Part shown: positions 11,821 through 22,624 of the stretch, in pieces
How positions within the stretch are numbered: position 1 is the stretch's first letter
Layout of the letters: every line of letters starts with the position of its first letter
Origin: Telmatactis stephensoni
Lineage: Eukaryota > Cnidaria > Anthozoa > Actiniaria > Isophelliidae
Length of the DNA: 64,000 nt
Direction: 5' to 3'
Assembly: GCA_029948255.1 (NCBI GenBank)
Contig: JALIZF010001874.1
Location: 372,001-436,000, forward strand
Position numbers and translations under genes: made by a program
The notes under the pieces: generated by a model
The model's database searches: none
What the model saw: the letters and a program-made list of their open reading frames with translations, nothing else
Told to the model about the DNA's origin: nothing

Positions 11821-12075
11821 GCTTGAATTGATGTTCGAAATCCCCCCTTTTTTGGTCCCTGATTAGGGCGAGTAACCCCTGTTGGTTTGCCGCAAATCTC
11901 GGTGACCAGTAGACGTACTTGCTTGCAGGCATTTTGAGGTTACTCCCTGCTGATCGGGAACCCCTTACTTAATGGTGCCTTCGGTCTAAACCATAAAGGA
12001 TTAATGTCGATCAGCATGTGACGTGGGAACTGAAAGAGAGCCAACAAATCATGGAACATTTCTGTGGACACGTGA

Positions 12076-12318
12076 TTGGTGAAAGGGGTTCCCGATCAGG
12101 AGGGCCAAAGGACCACGATGCGAGACTGGCTTATCTTGTGTAAAGGTGTGGCTGATCAATTGACAAGTGAGCTAGCAAAAACAACAGCAACAAAAAAGAA
12201 AATCGAGAAATATCCGGGTGCGTGCACAGTATACATATCCCCAAGGCATTGCTTGGCTTATGGTATATATGTAAAGGCCATTTCACTTGCATGCTTGTGT
12301 ATTGTTTGTTTGGAGTAA
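12076..12318 (+). CDS. Copy of the small 80-residue reading frame, unit 2 (doubtful gene)
   Basis: Identical in translation to the unit 1 frame, with the same AATAAA about 120 bases downstream. The same doubts apply: no recognised domain, and identity follows from the segmental duplication. The unit 3 version (about 21634-21879) is interrupted by a TAG and only 60 residues remain open from 21697. Confidence 0.2.
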   Translation: MVKGVPDQEGQRTTMRDWLILCKGVADQLTSELAKTTATKKKIEKYPGACTVYISPRHCLAYGIYVKAISLACLCIVCLE

Positions 12319-12854
12319 TAAGGATAAGGATTGGGAAGAGAACATGGAATCTAAGTGGAATCTAGTGGAATCTAATGAAATGTACATTTTATCAATGTAG
12401 TTAATACACAGTTCAGCTTTCTGGCTGCAATGTATTTTACAATAAAGCATTCATTCCGGCATTTAAAATAAGTGTGGTTCTATTGGATTGTAGGCGTAGT
12501 TATGATCAGTGACCTTGAATGAAGTAGGGTGTCGAGTTGGGGAAGGCCAGAGCGATTCCCCATACCTCATTATCATACTCATGAATAACAATACACAGGG
12601 AAGAATAGTTGTAGTATACGCCATAATGCAAGTCGCCTATTGGAATAACTCAGTGGTAGATCTTAGGTGACGAACTTGCATTGAGTGCTAGTCTTGTGCG
12701 AAAGTAAATCACAGTTCAAGATGACTGTTTTTAAAAGGCTAATGTATAACGTACCGCGTGACTACATAGATAATTTGTTGTACTTTATTGAATTTATTAC
12801 CTTTACTAAAAAGATTTCAAAATGGATATGATTAATAGGTAATAGAACTTCATG

Positions 12855-12964
12855 TCCTGCAATTTTGGGCTGAAATCACACTCGTGGTTAACAAATTGCA
12901 CTCCCGCTACGAGGTCGTGCAATTTTGTAATCACTCTTGTGATTCCAGTCCAAATCCAGTGCAC
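12855..12964. repeat. Foldback element in the 3' flank of the unit 2 gene
   Basis: Same foldback as at 3534-3636, with more arm mismatches. It differs from unit 1 more than the surrounding spacer does. Minus-strand AATAAA sites follow at about 12784-12798. Confidence 0.6.
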
Positions 12965-13057
12965 TCCATTCAGTTCTATTAACATTATTAATTATTCCAC
13001 ATGTACATACAGTATTTCTTCTCTGTGGGATATAGTTCGTCGTTGACCTTGATGTCT

Positions 13058-16000
13058 TTAATTCTTCTTCTTAGGAAACATCTCACAGAAATACCCACCA
13101 AGAGCTGGTCGTGAACCTTTAGGACACTTAGCACACCTTTTCTGCTTGCTTGACCAATACTGCCCTTTGGGACAGGATTTTCGTTTTTGTTGATGGAGTA
13201 TAACTTTGTCCTTGGGCATCATCCAGTTCTTTATGGTGCTTTTGCTCTTCTTGGTCTTGGGTTCTTTATCACTATTCCTAAGACTTTGACTCGAAATACA
13301 GAGCGTCACTCCAACTTTTAACCTGAAATCTTGAGTGGCAGGAACTGGAACGGGGTCTGATTCGTAGCCTTTGATTGACACCTTCCATCGGGAATAAACT
13401 GAAGGAAACAAAGCGGTTTTCCTCAACAATTCTTGGCAGTTGGTTTCATCACTGTCGAGTGGACAAATCTTGGGTAAATCGGATGCATATGGGTTTGGCA
13501 AAGCATGACTTTCCTGTCTGCATGACTGACCGCTGTTGCCTTCACGATATTCAAAGATGAATTCCTCGTTTGGTACAATAACGTAGTCGGTGTTGCTGGA
13601 AGTAGAAAACTGGTTATCTCCAATAGCTTCGGCGCTGGATCGCACATCGTGTTGGGTTGCACTGCTGGTCGGCAAAAACAGCTCAAACTTTTTGACCACG
13701 ATTGCAGAATTTTTATTTTCTTTTCTGATCCATTTATTAGCAACCAACCAATCAGCATTGGGAATTTTGAAGGTGACGGGTTTACCAGCATACAGATCGG
13801 CAAGATTCATAAAGGCTTGGTCATCTGTTGATGAAATTGGAACGTCTTGATACGCTTTTACGTCTCTGCAAACTGGGCTAGTATGAGACGCAAGACTTGG
13901 AATATCAGTATTTATTCCTTGACACACACCGGGTCGCACTCCTCCTTCTTTGTAGGCCAAAATGTCACAATACGACTCGGTCACCTCCCAGATGTTAATT
14001 TTGTAGGAGACATACCCTACAAGGCTTAGAGTTTTGAGGTCGTTGATGACATTTTCGTTCATGTCACTTCCTTTGGATCGCTCCTCGTAGTCACGAACGA
14101 TATCTGTTGCAGCAAATTGTGCTGTCACCGCCCTCATGTAGCTGGCCATGGCTTCGATCAAGTCAAACTGGAAATCGTAGATCTCACCCAGAGTTCCGAA
14201 CAATTTGGCTGCAGTTACTTTGGCCTTCGGGCACAGTCCTTTTGACAATACTATGGCTTTTGGAACGTTGGCGGTTACTGAATTTGTATCTCGGATGACA
14301 TCACAAGCTGCATCAATCAGGGTTTCATATTTAGTGGTCATTCCTACTGTCAGCTCGGGTAGTCTTACCTCTGGATCGTAAGCCGTGTAATCTTCAAGAA
14401 ATTTTGTTCTTCTTGTTGCAAATTGTTCTACAGAGGTTTCTTGGCCGACTTTTTGCAATAACAGATAAACATTTTCGAGAAAAGCTTCATTGTTTTGAAA
14501 CTTCTTTGAAACTGTCACTATCCCGGTGTTCACCTCCTCGAACGTTATCTTTACCCTTACTAGTTCTCCCATAGAAGTTATAGCATTTGCTAAGTCCGCT
14601 GCACGATCCTTAAAATCTCCGAGACTTGATCCACCAAACAGCTTTTCCAGTGGGTTCATAAGTACAGCACCTGCCAATACCACTTGAGCTGTTTTTTCAG
14701 CAATGTCAAGGCCCACTGCCACAAAGGTGTAATCCAAAATGGTACCCAGTTCGCTTGCCAAATCGTTCCTCAAACTTTCGACATCATTTTTATAATCACT
14801 CAACCTACCCTTAACGAAATCCACATCAGCTTTTGATTTCTGGCTGTTGAAGGATTCTACATTCCGAAAATACGATCGAAGACCTCGAAACCGATCATTG
14901 ACGTTTTTCTGGACTTCCTTATTCAAGTAGTCAACAAGTTTTGGCAGTGCATTATCTGTGTCTTGGACAAGTGTCAGGATTCTGTCCATCTCGGTCATGC
15001 CTAAGAAGGTGGGATAGTCAATGTTTGTGTTCAGAATTGTCTTGATATTTCCATTTGCCAAAGGAAGTCTGGATTTCAGGAAGCCTTTAATTTGGGTAAT
15101 GACTTTCCAGAACATGCAAGCATTCTTTGTACTACTTGGAAGACTGAGCAAATTCTCGCAGCCCGACCTGGTGGACTTTTCAGGTACAATATCCATCATT
15201 TCACCTAACTCTGTTATCTGTCCATTCCTGATGTATTGAAAAATGTTTTGCAAGTTCAGGGCAATGAGATCGTTAGACTCTTGGGTAGATTTTGGATAGA
15301 TGCTGTTATATTTACCGGGATTGTTCTGCTTAATCAAAGCAAAATACAAAAGATACGCATTCCATTTCACTCCAGTAACACTCTCATATTTCACTTTGAT
15401 AAGAGTCTCTGCTAATTTGATCATTTCAGGGAGGTCTTGGCAGAAAAACTCGTCGATAACCGGCTCTTTCTTGCATGATTTATCTACTTCTAATCTAAGA
15501 TCAGTGGGTCCCATGACATGATTTAATATAAAAGTATAGTCGTAGGCGTGGGTTGCATCTTGCAGTCCTCGGAGTAGACTTTCCTTGGCATTGTTCTGGG
15601 ACACTGGTTTCTGTAAGTGGTCCAAGCAACCTCGGAACAATGGATGAAGAAGCCAAAGATTGATGTATGTCTCGAGCATTACCCCTACGATCCCTGCACT
15701 CTCAAACCAATTCCAAACATCGCTACCAACAGTAATCTGGTAGCGTCTAGCATAGAGGCATTCTGGATTGAAGTACCTAGAGGGCTCTATGCAGCGATCC
15801 TTTAAAAGGTATTCGACGCTGGGAGACTTTTCGGCGGAGAGGCCTTGCTTTGTGACGATCGTTCCCCTTTCTTCATTTGGTATGAGACCGTTGTTTGCAA
15901 GACCTTCTTCCAGTAACTTGAAATCGTTTTTGAGAGACCTCCATGCATTTCTAGTTTCTTTTGACGTCCGCATGTTATAAAAATGGGTGCAGAAATTATT

Positions 16001-16090
16001 GAAGTTAACTTCATGAGAGTTTCCAACACCTTGGTCTACCGACGCTTGGACCAGCACGGCCATCTCCAAGAAGATCAGCAAAAAAGGCAT
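13058..16090 (-). CDS. Secreted cysteine-containing protein of unknown family, 1010 residues (unit 2, intact)
   Basis: A single uninterrupted 3033-base coding exon. The start was chosen because residues 1-17 form a clear signal peptide (MPFLLIFLEM, then a hydrophobic run to QAS), and because a splice acceptor (pyrimidine tract plus CAG) lies only 17 bases upstream (boundary 16107/16108), implying a 5' untranslated first exon. Regions: mostly helical residues 20-700, with paired cysteines (34, 100, 111, 155, 206, 217, 311, 325); a hydrophobic helix at about 456-480; a beta-rich part at about 750-935 with further cysteines; a Lys/Ser-rich linker at 936-972; and a C-terminal motif C-x12-C-x2-C-x12-C (973-1002) resembling half of an EGF/ephrin-receptor-type cysteine module. 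No catalytic motif is seen. The function is unknown to me. A helical N-terminal half with a beta C-terminal half would suit an extracellular, possibly membrane-active, protein, but that is only speculation. Confidence 0.85.
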   Translation of the reverse strand: MPFLLIFLEMAVLVQASVDQGVGNSHEVNFNNFCTHFYNMRTSKETRNAWRSLKNDFKLLEEGLANNGLIPNEERGTIVTKQGLSAEKSPSVEYLLKDRCIEPSRYFNPECLYARRYQITVGSDVWNWFESAGIVGVMLETYINLWLLHPLFRGCLDHLQKPVSQNNAKESLLRGLQDATHAYDYTFILNHVMGPTDLRLEVDKSCKKEPVIDEFFCQDLPEMIKLAETLIKVKYESVTGVKWNAYLLYFALIKQNNPGKYNSIYPKSTQESNDLIALNLQNIFQYIRNGQITELGEMMDIVPEKSTRSGCENLLSLPSSTKNACMFWKVITQIKGFLKSRLPLANGNIKTILNTNIDYPTFLGMTEMDRILTLVQDTDNALPKLVDYLNKEVQKNVNDRFRGLRSYFRNVESFNSQKSKADVDFVKGRLSDYKNDVESLRNDLASELGTILDYTFVAVGLDIAEKTAQVVLAGAVLMNPLEKLFGGSSLGDFKDRAADLANAITSMGELVRVKITFEEVNTGIVTVSKKFQNNEAFLENVYLLLQKVGQETSVEQFATRRTKFLEDYTAYDPEVRLPELTVGMTTKYETLIDAACDVIRDTNSVTANVPKAIVLSKGLCPKAKVTAAKLFGTLGEIYDFQFDLIEAMASYMRAVTAQFAATDIVRDYEERSKGSDMNENVINDLKTLSLVGYVSYKINIWEVTESYCDILAYKEGGVRPGVCQGINTDIPSLASHTSPVCRDVKAYQDVPISSTDDQAFMNLADLYAGKPVTFKIPNADWLVANKWIRKENKNSAIVVKKFELFLPTSSATQHDVRSSAEAIGDNQFSTSSNTDYVIVPNEEFIFEYREGNSGQSCRQESHALPNPYASDLPKICPLDSDETNCQELLRKTALFPSVYSRWKVSIKGYESDPVPVPATQDFRLKVGVTLCISSQSLRNSDKEPKTKKSKSTIKNWMMPKDKVILHQQKRKSCPKGQYWSSKQKRCAKCPKGSRPALGGYFCEMFPKKKN

Positions 16091-16955
16091 CTCGGCATTG
16101 AGCGTTTCTGAAAAAGATAGAGAAATAAAATAAAAAGAACACTGATCGTTTAAGAAAGACGGGATAAAAAAAAAACCGTACTAATGTGCGTGCGACTTGA
16201 GCTTGTTGCTCGAGAACAAAAATCGACGTTTCAGTTTTGAAATGTATACCTTTGGTCTTAGGAACAAACGGCGGAATGGGCCCTGAATGTCAAATGTTCC
16301 TGAAAAGTCTTGCTGAGAAGCTCTCAAGAAAGAATGGGGAGTCATATGCCGTGTGGTGATTCCGTGGTTAAGAACCCGTCGTTTGTCCTTTGAAATATTA
16401 TGATCAGTCCACACAAGTGTTAAAGGCTCTAGAGTACCTTTTCATAATAATAACAGTGACTCCCTAGAAGATTATACTTTACTGAAATTTTAATGTATGT
16501 GTGTGTGACGATGTGTGTGTGTGTGAAGGCAAGTCCATGACTTTTTGGAACGATCTCACGAAATCAGAACGAATATGAACGGAATTCCCCCGAGTGTGGG
16601 ATCCGGACGTCTTTTAATCTGTTTTATGACAAAAAGTCGAGTTTTCAAAACAATATCTGACTTTTATAGTCAATAGCCGTTAAAATATTTAAATTCTTTT
16701 TGAAGTTCGGCAATTGAATAATAAAAACGAGAAATTAAAGTTTTATGATCGATCAATATGGCGCTTACGAATTGTCTACGAACACGTACGGCATCGAAAC
16801 AGGCAACCCAAATTGAACCGGTTTCCCTTCGATGAAGCTTCGATGCTTATTCGATGGATATCGTATCAAGAGACCATAATAACTCAGTATTGATATCTGT
16901 GAGATGTTCGCAGCGACTAAGGCTATTTTTAGTAACTTCGCCATCGCGCACGCAT

Positions 16956-17354
16956 GTTCAAACAAGTCAATGCAAGTTTTGACTTGCGCGAGCTTGCATC
17001 TTCGTTTGAACACCAACTTGCATCGACTTGTGTCTACTTGCATCGACTTGAGATCAGAGCACTTTGAAAGTGCTCAAATTTTTTCTCAAGTCGATGCAAG
17101 TTTTTCCTCGTTTGAACAGTCACCACGCTAAACTTTATAAGTCGTTTTTCATATTTTTTCGTCCGAACTTCTGCACATTTCTTCTCCTACAAATAATTCA
17201 CCCAAAAACAAAACTGTTTTTCTCGCTGTCCTTCGGCTAGCTGATTTTCCTTGAAAGTTTTTGAAAATTTTTCATCGACTTGTGTGGAGAGGCGTTCAAA
17301 CGAGGACGCAAGTTGCAAGTCAAAACTTGCATCCGCTTGCGTTCTCGTTTGAAC
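16956..17354. mobile_element. MITE, about 399 bp, unit 2 spacer B copy
   Basis: Duplicate of the 7384-7777 element at the same relative place. It has a small ATCAG insertion and a few base changes. Its presence in both units shows that it predates the duplication. Confidence 0.75.
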
Positions 17355-18294
17355 GGGGCCTTAAACGATAGAACACAAATGCCGAAAGCAAACGGACACG
17401 TCCGCGCGCACGTCAAACATCAAATTCGGAATTAGTTGCGCTTGTGATTCCACTTGAGTTTTGAACATTTTATGACGTCAAAAGTGTGTCAAAAAGAGGA
17501 CCGACAACTCAAAACAATCTTCAATTTGTTTTTTATAACAATTATTTGAGATAAAAGTTAAAAAATCCTTATCAAACGGGGCAACAGAACGAATGCGCGC
17601 GCGCCGAAACGCGTCAGCAGTGTATCTGTCCTCTTATTGACATACTAATGAACCAATCAGATTATATTGCGAGATTATAGTATCAAGTGTTGTAAAATAT
17701 ATTTTCAAACATTACTGATAAATACTAATATATACACGCTTTTGAAAAAAATATTTTATCTGCAAAAGGAATTCAGACTGAATCGTAAAGTTTTCATAAT
17801 ACAACTAAAAATATCGCCCGGGGGAGCTAGACTCCCATCTTTTGAATTTGAAATCTTAGGTCTTTATCTCCGGCTGATAATATTTCAAAACTTTTCCTCG
17901 AGGAACAAAATGCACGCTCATTGCAAAAAGACTTCCGGAATGGTTTTTGAGATGATGTTTGAAAATTTCCAACGTTATATATAGGAGCCTTCCTGGGTAA
18001 ACTATTGACTGAAATTCAAATTAAAAAAAACGGTTAAAAATGACCCCTCCTCTGCACTGCACAATAAATAAAGCATATTTCGAAAATGACGCCCTCCACA
18101 TCCCCCCCCCCCCCCCCCCTTCAAAAAAAAAAAGGTCAAGGAAGTTAAAAACCGTCATTCTCTTTTTTTTAACAAATTGGTCAGATTCTCAGGTGATCAT
18201 AACCTCCATTATGATCCTCGCTCTATCTAACATGATCGGGAATAACTAGCATAGAAATTGTCTTCGTGTTCGTCTATTTTCAGATTTAAAGGAG

Positions 18295-18561
18295 CAAGGA
18301 TGGCAAAGTTGGTAGTGCGCGGCCTTCGATGCAAGAGGTCCGAGTTTGATTCCCAATGACCTCGATCGTTTGCTTGTTTTGACTTCTTTCCTTTCCGTGT
18401 AGCTTTAATAAGCTTCAAATACCCTTAAAACGGAGCACTGATGGAGACAGGGGGCTGAACGCTCTATACATGAGCCCCTGGCAAGGGAGGATTGGCCAAC
18501 CACTCCCCGTGCTTGACTTCGAAGTAAAATAAATTGCCTTTGCCTTTTTTTTTTTTTGCTT
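18295..18561 (+). mobile_element. tRNA-derived SINE (unit 2), best preserved copy
   Basis: The head has a box A-like TGGCAAAGTTGGTAG and a box B-like GTCCGAGTTTGATTCCC, about 30 bases apart, as in a pol III type 2 promoter. A roughly 170-bp unrelated body (TAGCTTTAATAAGCTTCAAA… GGGAGGATTGGCC…) and a TTGCCTTTGCC plus T tail follow. Related copies lie at 8731, 27721, 28241 and 57657, which supports a dispersed family. Confidence 0.8.
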
Positions 18562-20472
18562 TTACCTTTTAAAAAACAATTGGATTATATTTTGACTGAC
18601 GTCAGTAAACGCTTACCTTAACAGAACGTCTGGCAAGAAATGCTACTAGCTACACAATGAAAGACTATAACATATATTGGAATTCAAAGACGTTAAATAT
18701 TCATGATATATCGATTTTTTACTTAGGTGGTCACTTTCATTTCACTTTTCACTTTGGTGGTCCAGGTGAGTGAGCTGTCAAAAGTCATAGTTGAAGCGAG
18801 TGGTCACCAGTGAGTTGACCTCATAAATGGGCGGACGATGATTATTTTTCTTCTTTTCCTCAAAAATCACAGGTTTTTACAACTGATAAATCAATTCGGA
18901 ATGTATAGATAAAAATACAATATACAAATAAAAATGCAGTGCAGTTATTTCTCTTCAGGCTACAGAAACGTTTGCAAGGCATGTATATAAAGATTGTATC
19001 AAAGGAGACTAGCGAATGATCTAGTTTGGGCTGCGCAGGTGGTATAAGAATATAACAAGGGACGAATGGAAATTTGTGACACCATAAAAAGGATAACTTA
19101 CTGACGTTTCGAGCCTTAGTCCTTTGTCGGAGTAAAAGCTGACATTTTAAAGATTTTATATTTGGCATCTAATACTTGATCACCTAAGGTCCTCTGTACC
19201 GCTTTGCAAAATGAAATCACGCAAAATATTTGGTCTTTTCACTTGTCACGAACAATTAAAACATCTCTTTCACGGTCACAAAAAAAAAAAAAAAATCAAA
19301 AGCTGCTTTTACGTGGACGCAAAAAGATTTTAGACCTTAAATCACGTTTCACGTCAAAATAACCCAGCCATTCACGTTTCACGCAAAAGGTACAGGGGAT
19401 CCTGTTCACCAAAACGACAAAATTAACGTGTATAATCCAAAAACTCTGATCTGGGCCACCGTTAAATATCATGAAATATTTAATACATGAATATATATTA
19501 TAGTTATTTTATGGTAAAGTAGTTGTGAAATGCCGTCAATACGTTGATGTTTTGTAAGCGATTCAAAATAAATATAAACGAATGAAAATTTAAATGTTAT
19601 TCAACAGTATTACGATAGTAAAACGGACCATAAGGTAATCTTACATCAGATTTAGAGTTTCCACTAAGACGCTTTACCTGTAAATAGTCAATGTTACATT
19701 ATTAATGACATATATGGTTCTCAAGAACGGTAACTTTATCAATTAACATTCAACCCGTTATGTTAAAGGGTGGTCTTGTTGTTTTAATGTCAAGTCAACT
19801 ACCAGAACTAGAACTGCTAGCTGATCGAGGTGTAAAATCGAGCAATTATCCGTACGGCATGGAAGCAGAGTAACCGATTTTATAAACGTTACATCATGCT
19901 CAACCATTTTAAGGTTGTGAAAGATAACGTTGTAATTTTATGTGTAGATAGAAATTATCACGTGATCGCCCATCAGTTATGATGTCTTTACGCAGCTGGC
20001 ACTACTTAGACTATGATTTCTGACAGCAAAACACCTGGGCCACCATTGCACGAGGTCAGCAAAACATTGAAGTAAAATCGATCATGAATCTTTGATTCAG
20101 TCACCTAGCGAGTCAAATACGTTTAGTTTGTCATCACCTTATTATAGTTTTTGTAAATCACAGGAAAAGTAAGCGGTGAGTTTATTTTCTTAGTTAAACA
20201 CTGCACATATGCAAATCTGAAATGAGGCGCAACCGAAGACAGGATCTGTACAGGCTACTGTAGATTCTATACGGCCGGGATGAAGTTAAATTGATAAAAT
20301 ACACCTAATTAAATTATAAAACCTTTTGGCGCCAATTGCATTCTGAAATACGCGGGGTTTGAGAGCTCTGTCGTTGGCTGTGGAAATATTACCGACGATA
20401 TGATTGTTGGTGATCGACTGGCTTTCAGTTTAGACTTCAGCTTTATTTTGGTATATACAGTACATTAAATCG

Positions 20473-20829
20473 CCGGGGGGGGGACTCCATTGTAAAAGGA
20501 TCGGGTATGCTCGTCGTATCTCTTAGGGGTAAAAATCAGCGATTTGGTATCTTGTAGGGTGTTAAAATTGAAGTTTAGAGTTTTAGCATTTCCTGGTCTC
20601 TCTTAGGGTATCAAAAGAGCCCATCGCTTGCTTATTATCTTGTTCTCAAATGGAAGAAATTTGCCTAACAAAAGCGTGTCGACCGTTCAATTTTATGTTC
20701 ATCATCATAATGTTCATTAGCTTGTTATTACTGGTATCTCTTAGGGGTTAAAAAATCGTCCGGCCACGCCCATTTTAAAAGACTTTCGGTATCTTTTAGG
20801 GGTATTTTTAAAAATTTCCAACGAGCATA
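20473..20829. mobile_element. MITE-like element in spacer A, unit 3
   Basis: Third duplicated copy of the same truncated element, with the same boundaries relative to the minisatellite. Confidence 0.6.
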
Positions 20830-20839
20830 ACCATTGAAA

Positions 20840-21380
20840 CAAATAGTGCCTGTGTGGCTGAAAAGTTATATGAATTGAGCCTGTGAGGTCTGTGAGGCTG
20901 AAACGTTATACCAATTGTGCCTTTGAGGCTGAAAAGATATACCAATTGTGCCTGTGAGGCTGAAAAGTTATATGAATTGTGCTTGTGTGGCTGAAAAGTT
21001 ATATGAATTGTGCCTGTATGGCTGAAAAGTTATATGAATTGAGCCTGTGTGGTTGAAAAGTTATATGAATTGTGCCTGTGCATGTGGCTGAAAAGTTATA
21101 TGAATTGAACCTGTGAGGCTGAAATGTTATACCAATTGTGCCTGTGAGGCTGAAAAGTTATACCAGTTGTGCCTAGCTGCGAGGCTGAAAAGTTATACCA
21201 GTTGTGCCTGCGAGCCAGGCTGAAAAGTTATATCAATTGTGCCTGTGTGACTGAAAAGTTATAGTACCAATTGTGCCGTGTGTGGCTGAAAAGTTATATA
21301 CCAATTGTGCCTGTGAGGCCGATAAGTTATATCAAATTGTGCCTGTGTGGCTATGAATTGTGCCTGTGAGGCTGAAGGAT
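20840..21380. repeat. Minisatellite, period about 29-31 bp (unit 3)
   Basis: Same minisatellite as in units 1 and 2, with the same order of variants and a few changes, including loss of a TACGTA insert near 21017. Confidence 0.9.
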
Positions 21381-22421
21381 TGCTTGAATTGATGTTCGAA
21401 ATCCCCCCTTTTTTGGTCCCTGATTAGGGCGAGTAACCCCTGTTGGTTTGCCGCAAATCTCGGTGACCAGTAGACGTACTTGCTTGCAGGCATTTTGAGG
21501 TTACTCCCTGCTGATCGGGAACCCCTTACTTAATGGTGCCTTCGGTCTAAACCATAAAGGATTAATGTCGATCAGCATGTGACGTGGGAACTGAAAGAGA
21601 GCCAACAAATCATGGAACATTTCTGTGGACACGTGATTGGTGAAAGGGGTTCCCGATCAGGAGGGCCAAAGGACCACGATGCGAGACTAGCTTATCTTGT
21701 GTAAAGGTGTGGCTGATCAATTGACAAGTGAGCTAGCAAAAACAACAGCAACAAAAAAGAAAATCGAGAAATATCCGGGTGCGTGCACAGTATACATATC
21801 CCCAAGGCATTGCTTGGCTTATGGTATATATGTAAAGGCCATTTCACTTGCATGCTTGTGTATTGTTTGTTTGGAGTAATAAGGATAAGGATTGGGAAGA
21901 GAACATGGAATCTAAGTGGAATCTAGTGGAATCTAATGAAATGTACATTTTATCAATGTAGTTAATACACAGTTCAGCTTTCTGGCTGCAATGTATTTTA
22001 CAATAAAGCATTCATTCCGGCATTTAAAATAAGTGTGGTTCTATTGGATTGTAGGGGTAGTTATGATGTGACCTTGAATGAAGTAGGGTGTCGAGTTGGG
22101 GAAGGCCAGAACGATTCCCCATACCTCATTATCATACTCATGAATAACAATACACAGGGAAGAATAGTGTAATAGTTGCAGTATACGCCATAATGCAAGT
22201 CGCCTATTGGAATAACTCAGTGGTAGATCTTAGGTGACGAACTTGCATTGAGTGCTAGTCTTGTGCGAAAGTAAATCACAGTTCAAGATGACTGTTTTTA
22301 AAAGGCTAATGTATAACGTACCGCGTGACTACATAGATAATTTGTTGTACTTTATTGAATTTATTACCTTTACTAAAAAGATTTCAAAATGGATATGATT
22401 AATAGGTAATAGAACTTCATG

Positions 22422-22531
22422 TCCTGCAATTTTGGGCTGAAATCACACTCGTGGTTAACAAATTGCACTCCCGCTACGAGGTCGTGCAATTTTGTAATCA
22501 CTCTTGTGATTCCAGTTCAAATTCAGTGCAC
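22422..22531. repeat. Foldback element in the 3' flank of the unit 3 gene
   Basis: Third copy, nearly identical to the unit 2 version, in the same place relative to the stop codon. Confidence 0.6.
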
Positions 22532-22624
22532 TCCATTCAGTTCTATTAACATTATTAATTATTCCACATGTACATACAGTATTTCTTCTCTGTGGGATAT
22601 AGTTCGTCGTTGACCTTGATGTCT

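Larger units (their letters stand above)
9327..18917. repeat. Tandem segmental-duplication unit 2 (complete, about 9.59 kb)
   Basis: This complete repeat unit runs from the copy of the window start at 9327 to the next copy at 18918. It contains spacer A with MITE and minisatellite, the intact 1010-residue gene on the minus strand, and spacer B with MITE and SINE. Relative to unit 1 it carries about 270 extra bases upstream of the gene (about 16245-16515). Confidence 0.95.

Noticed and set aside
13423..13803. 126-residue minus-strand open frame, also at 4096-4476 and 22990-23370
   Set aside because: Out-of-frame shadow of the 1010-residue gene; conserved only because the DNA is duplicated.
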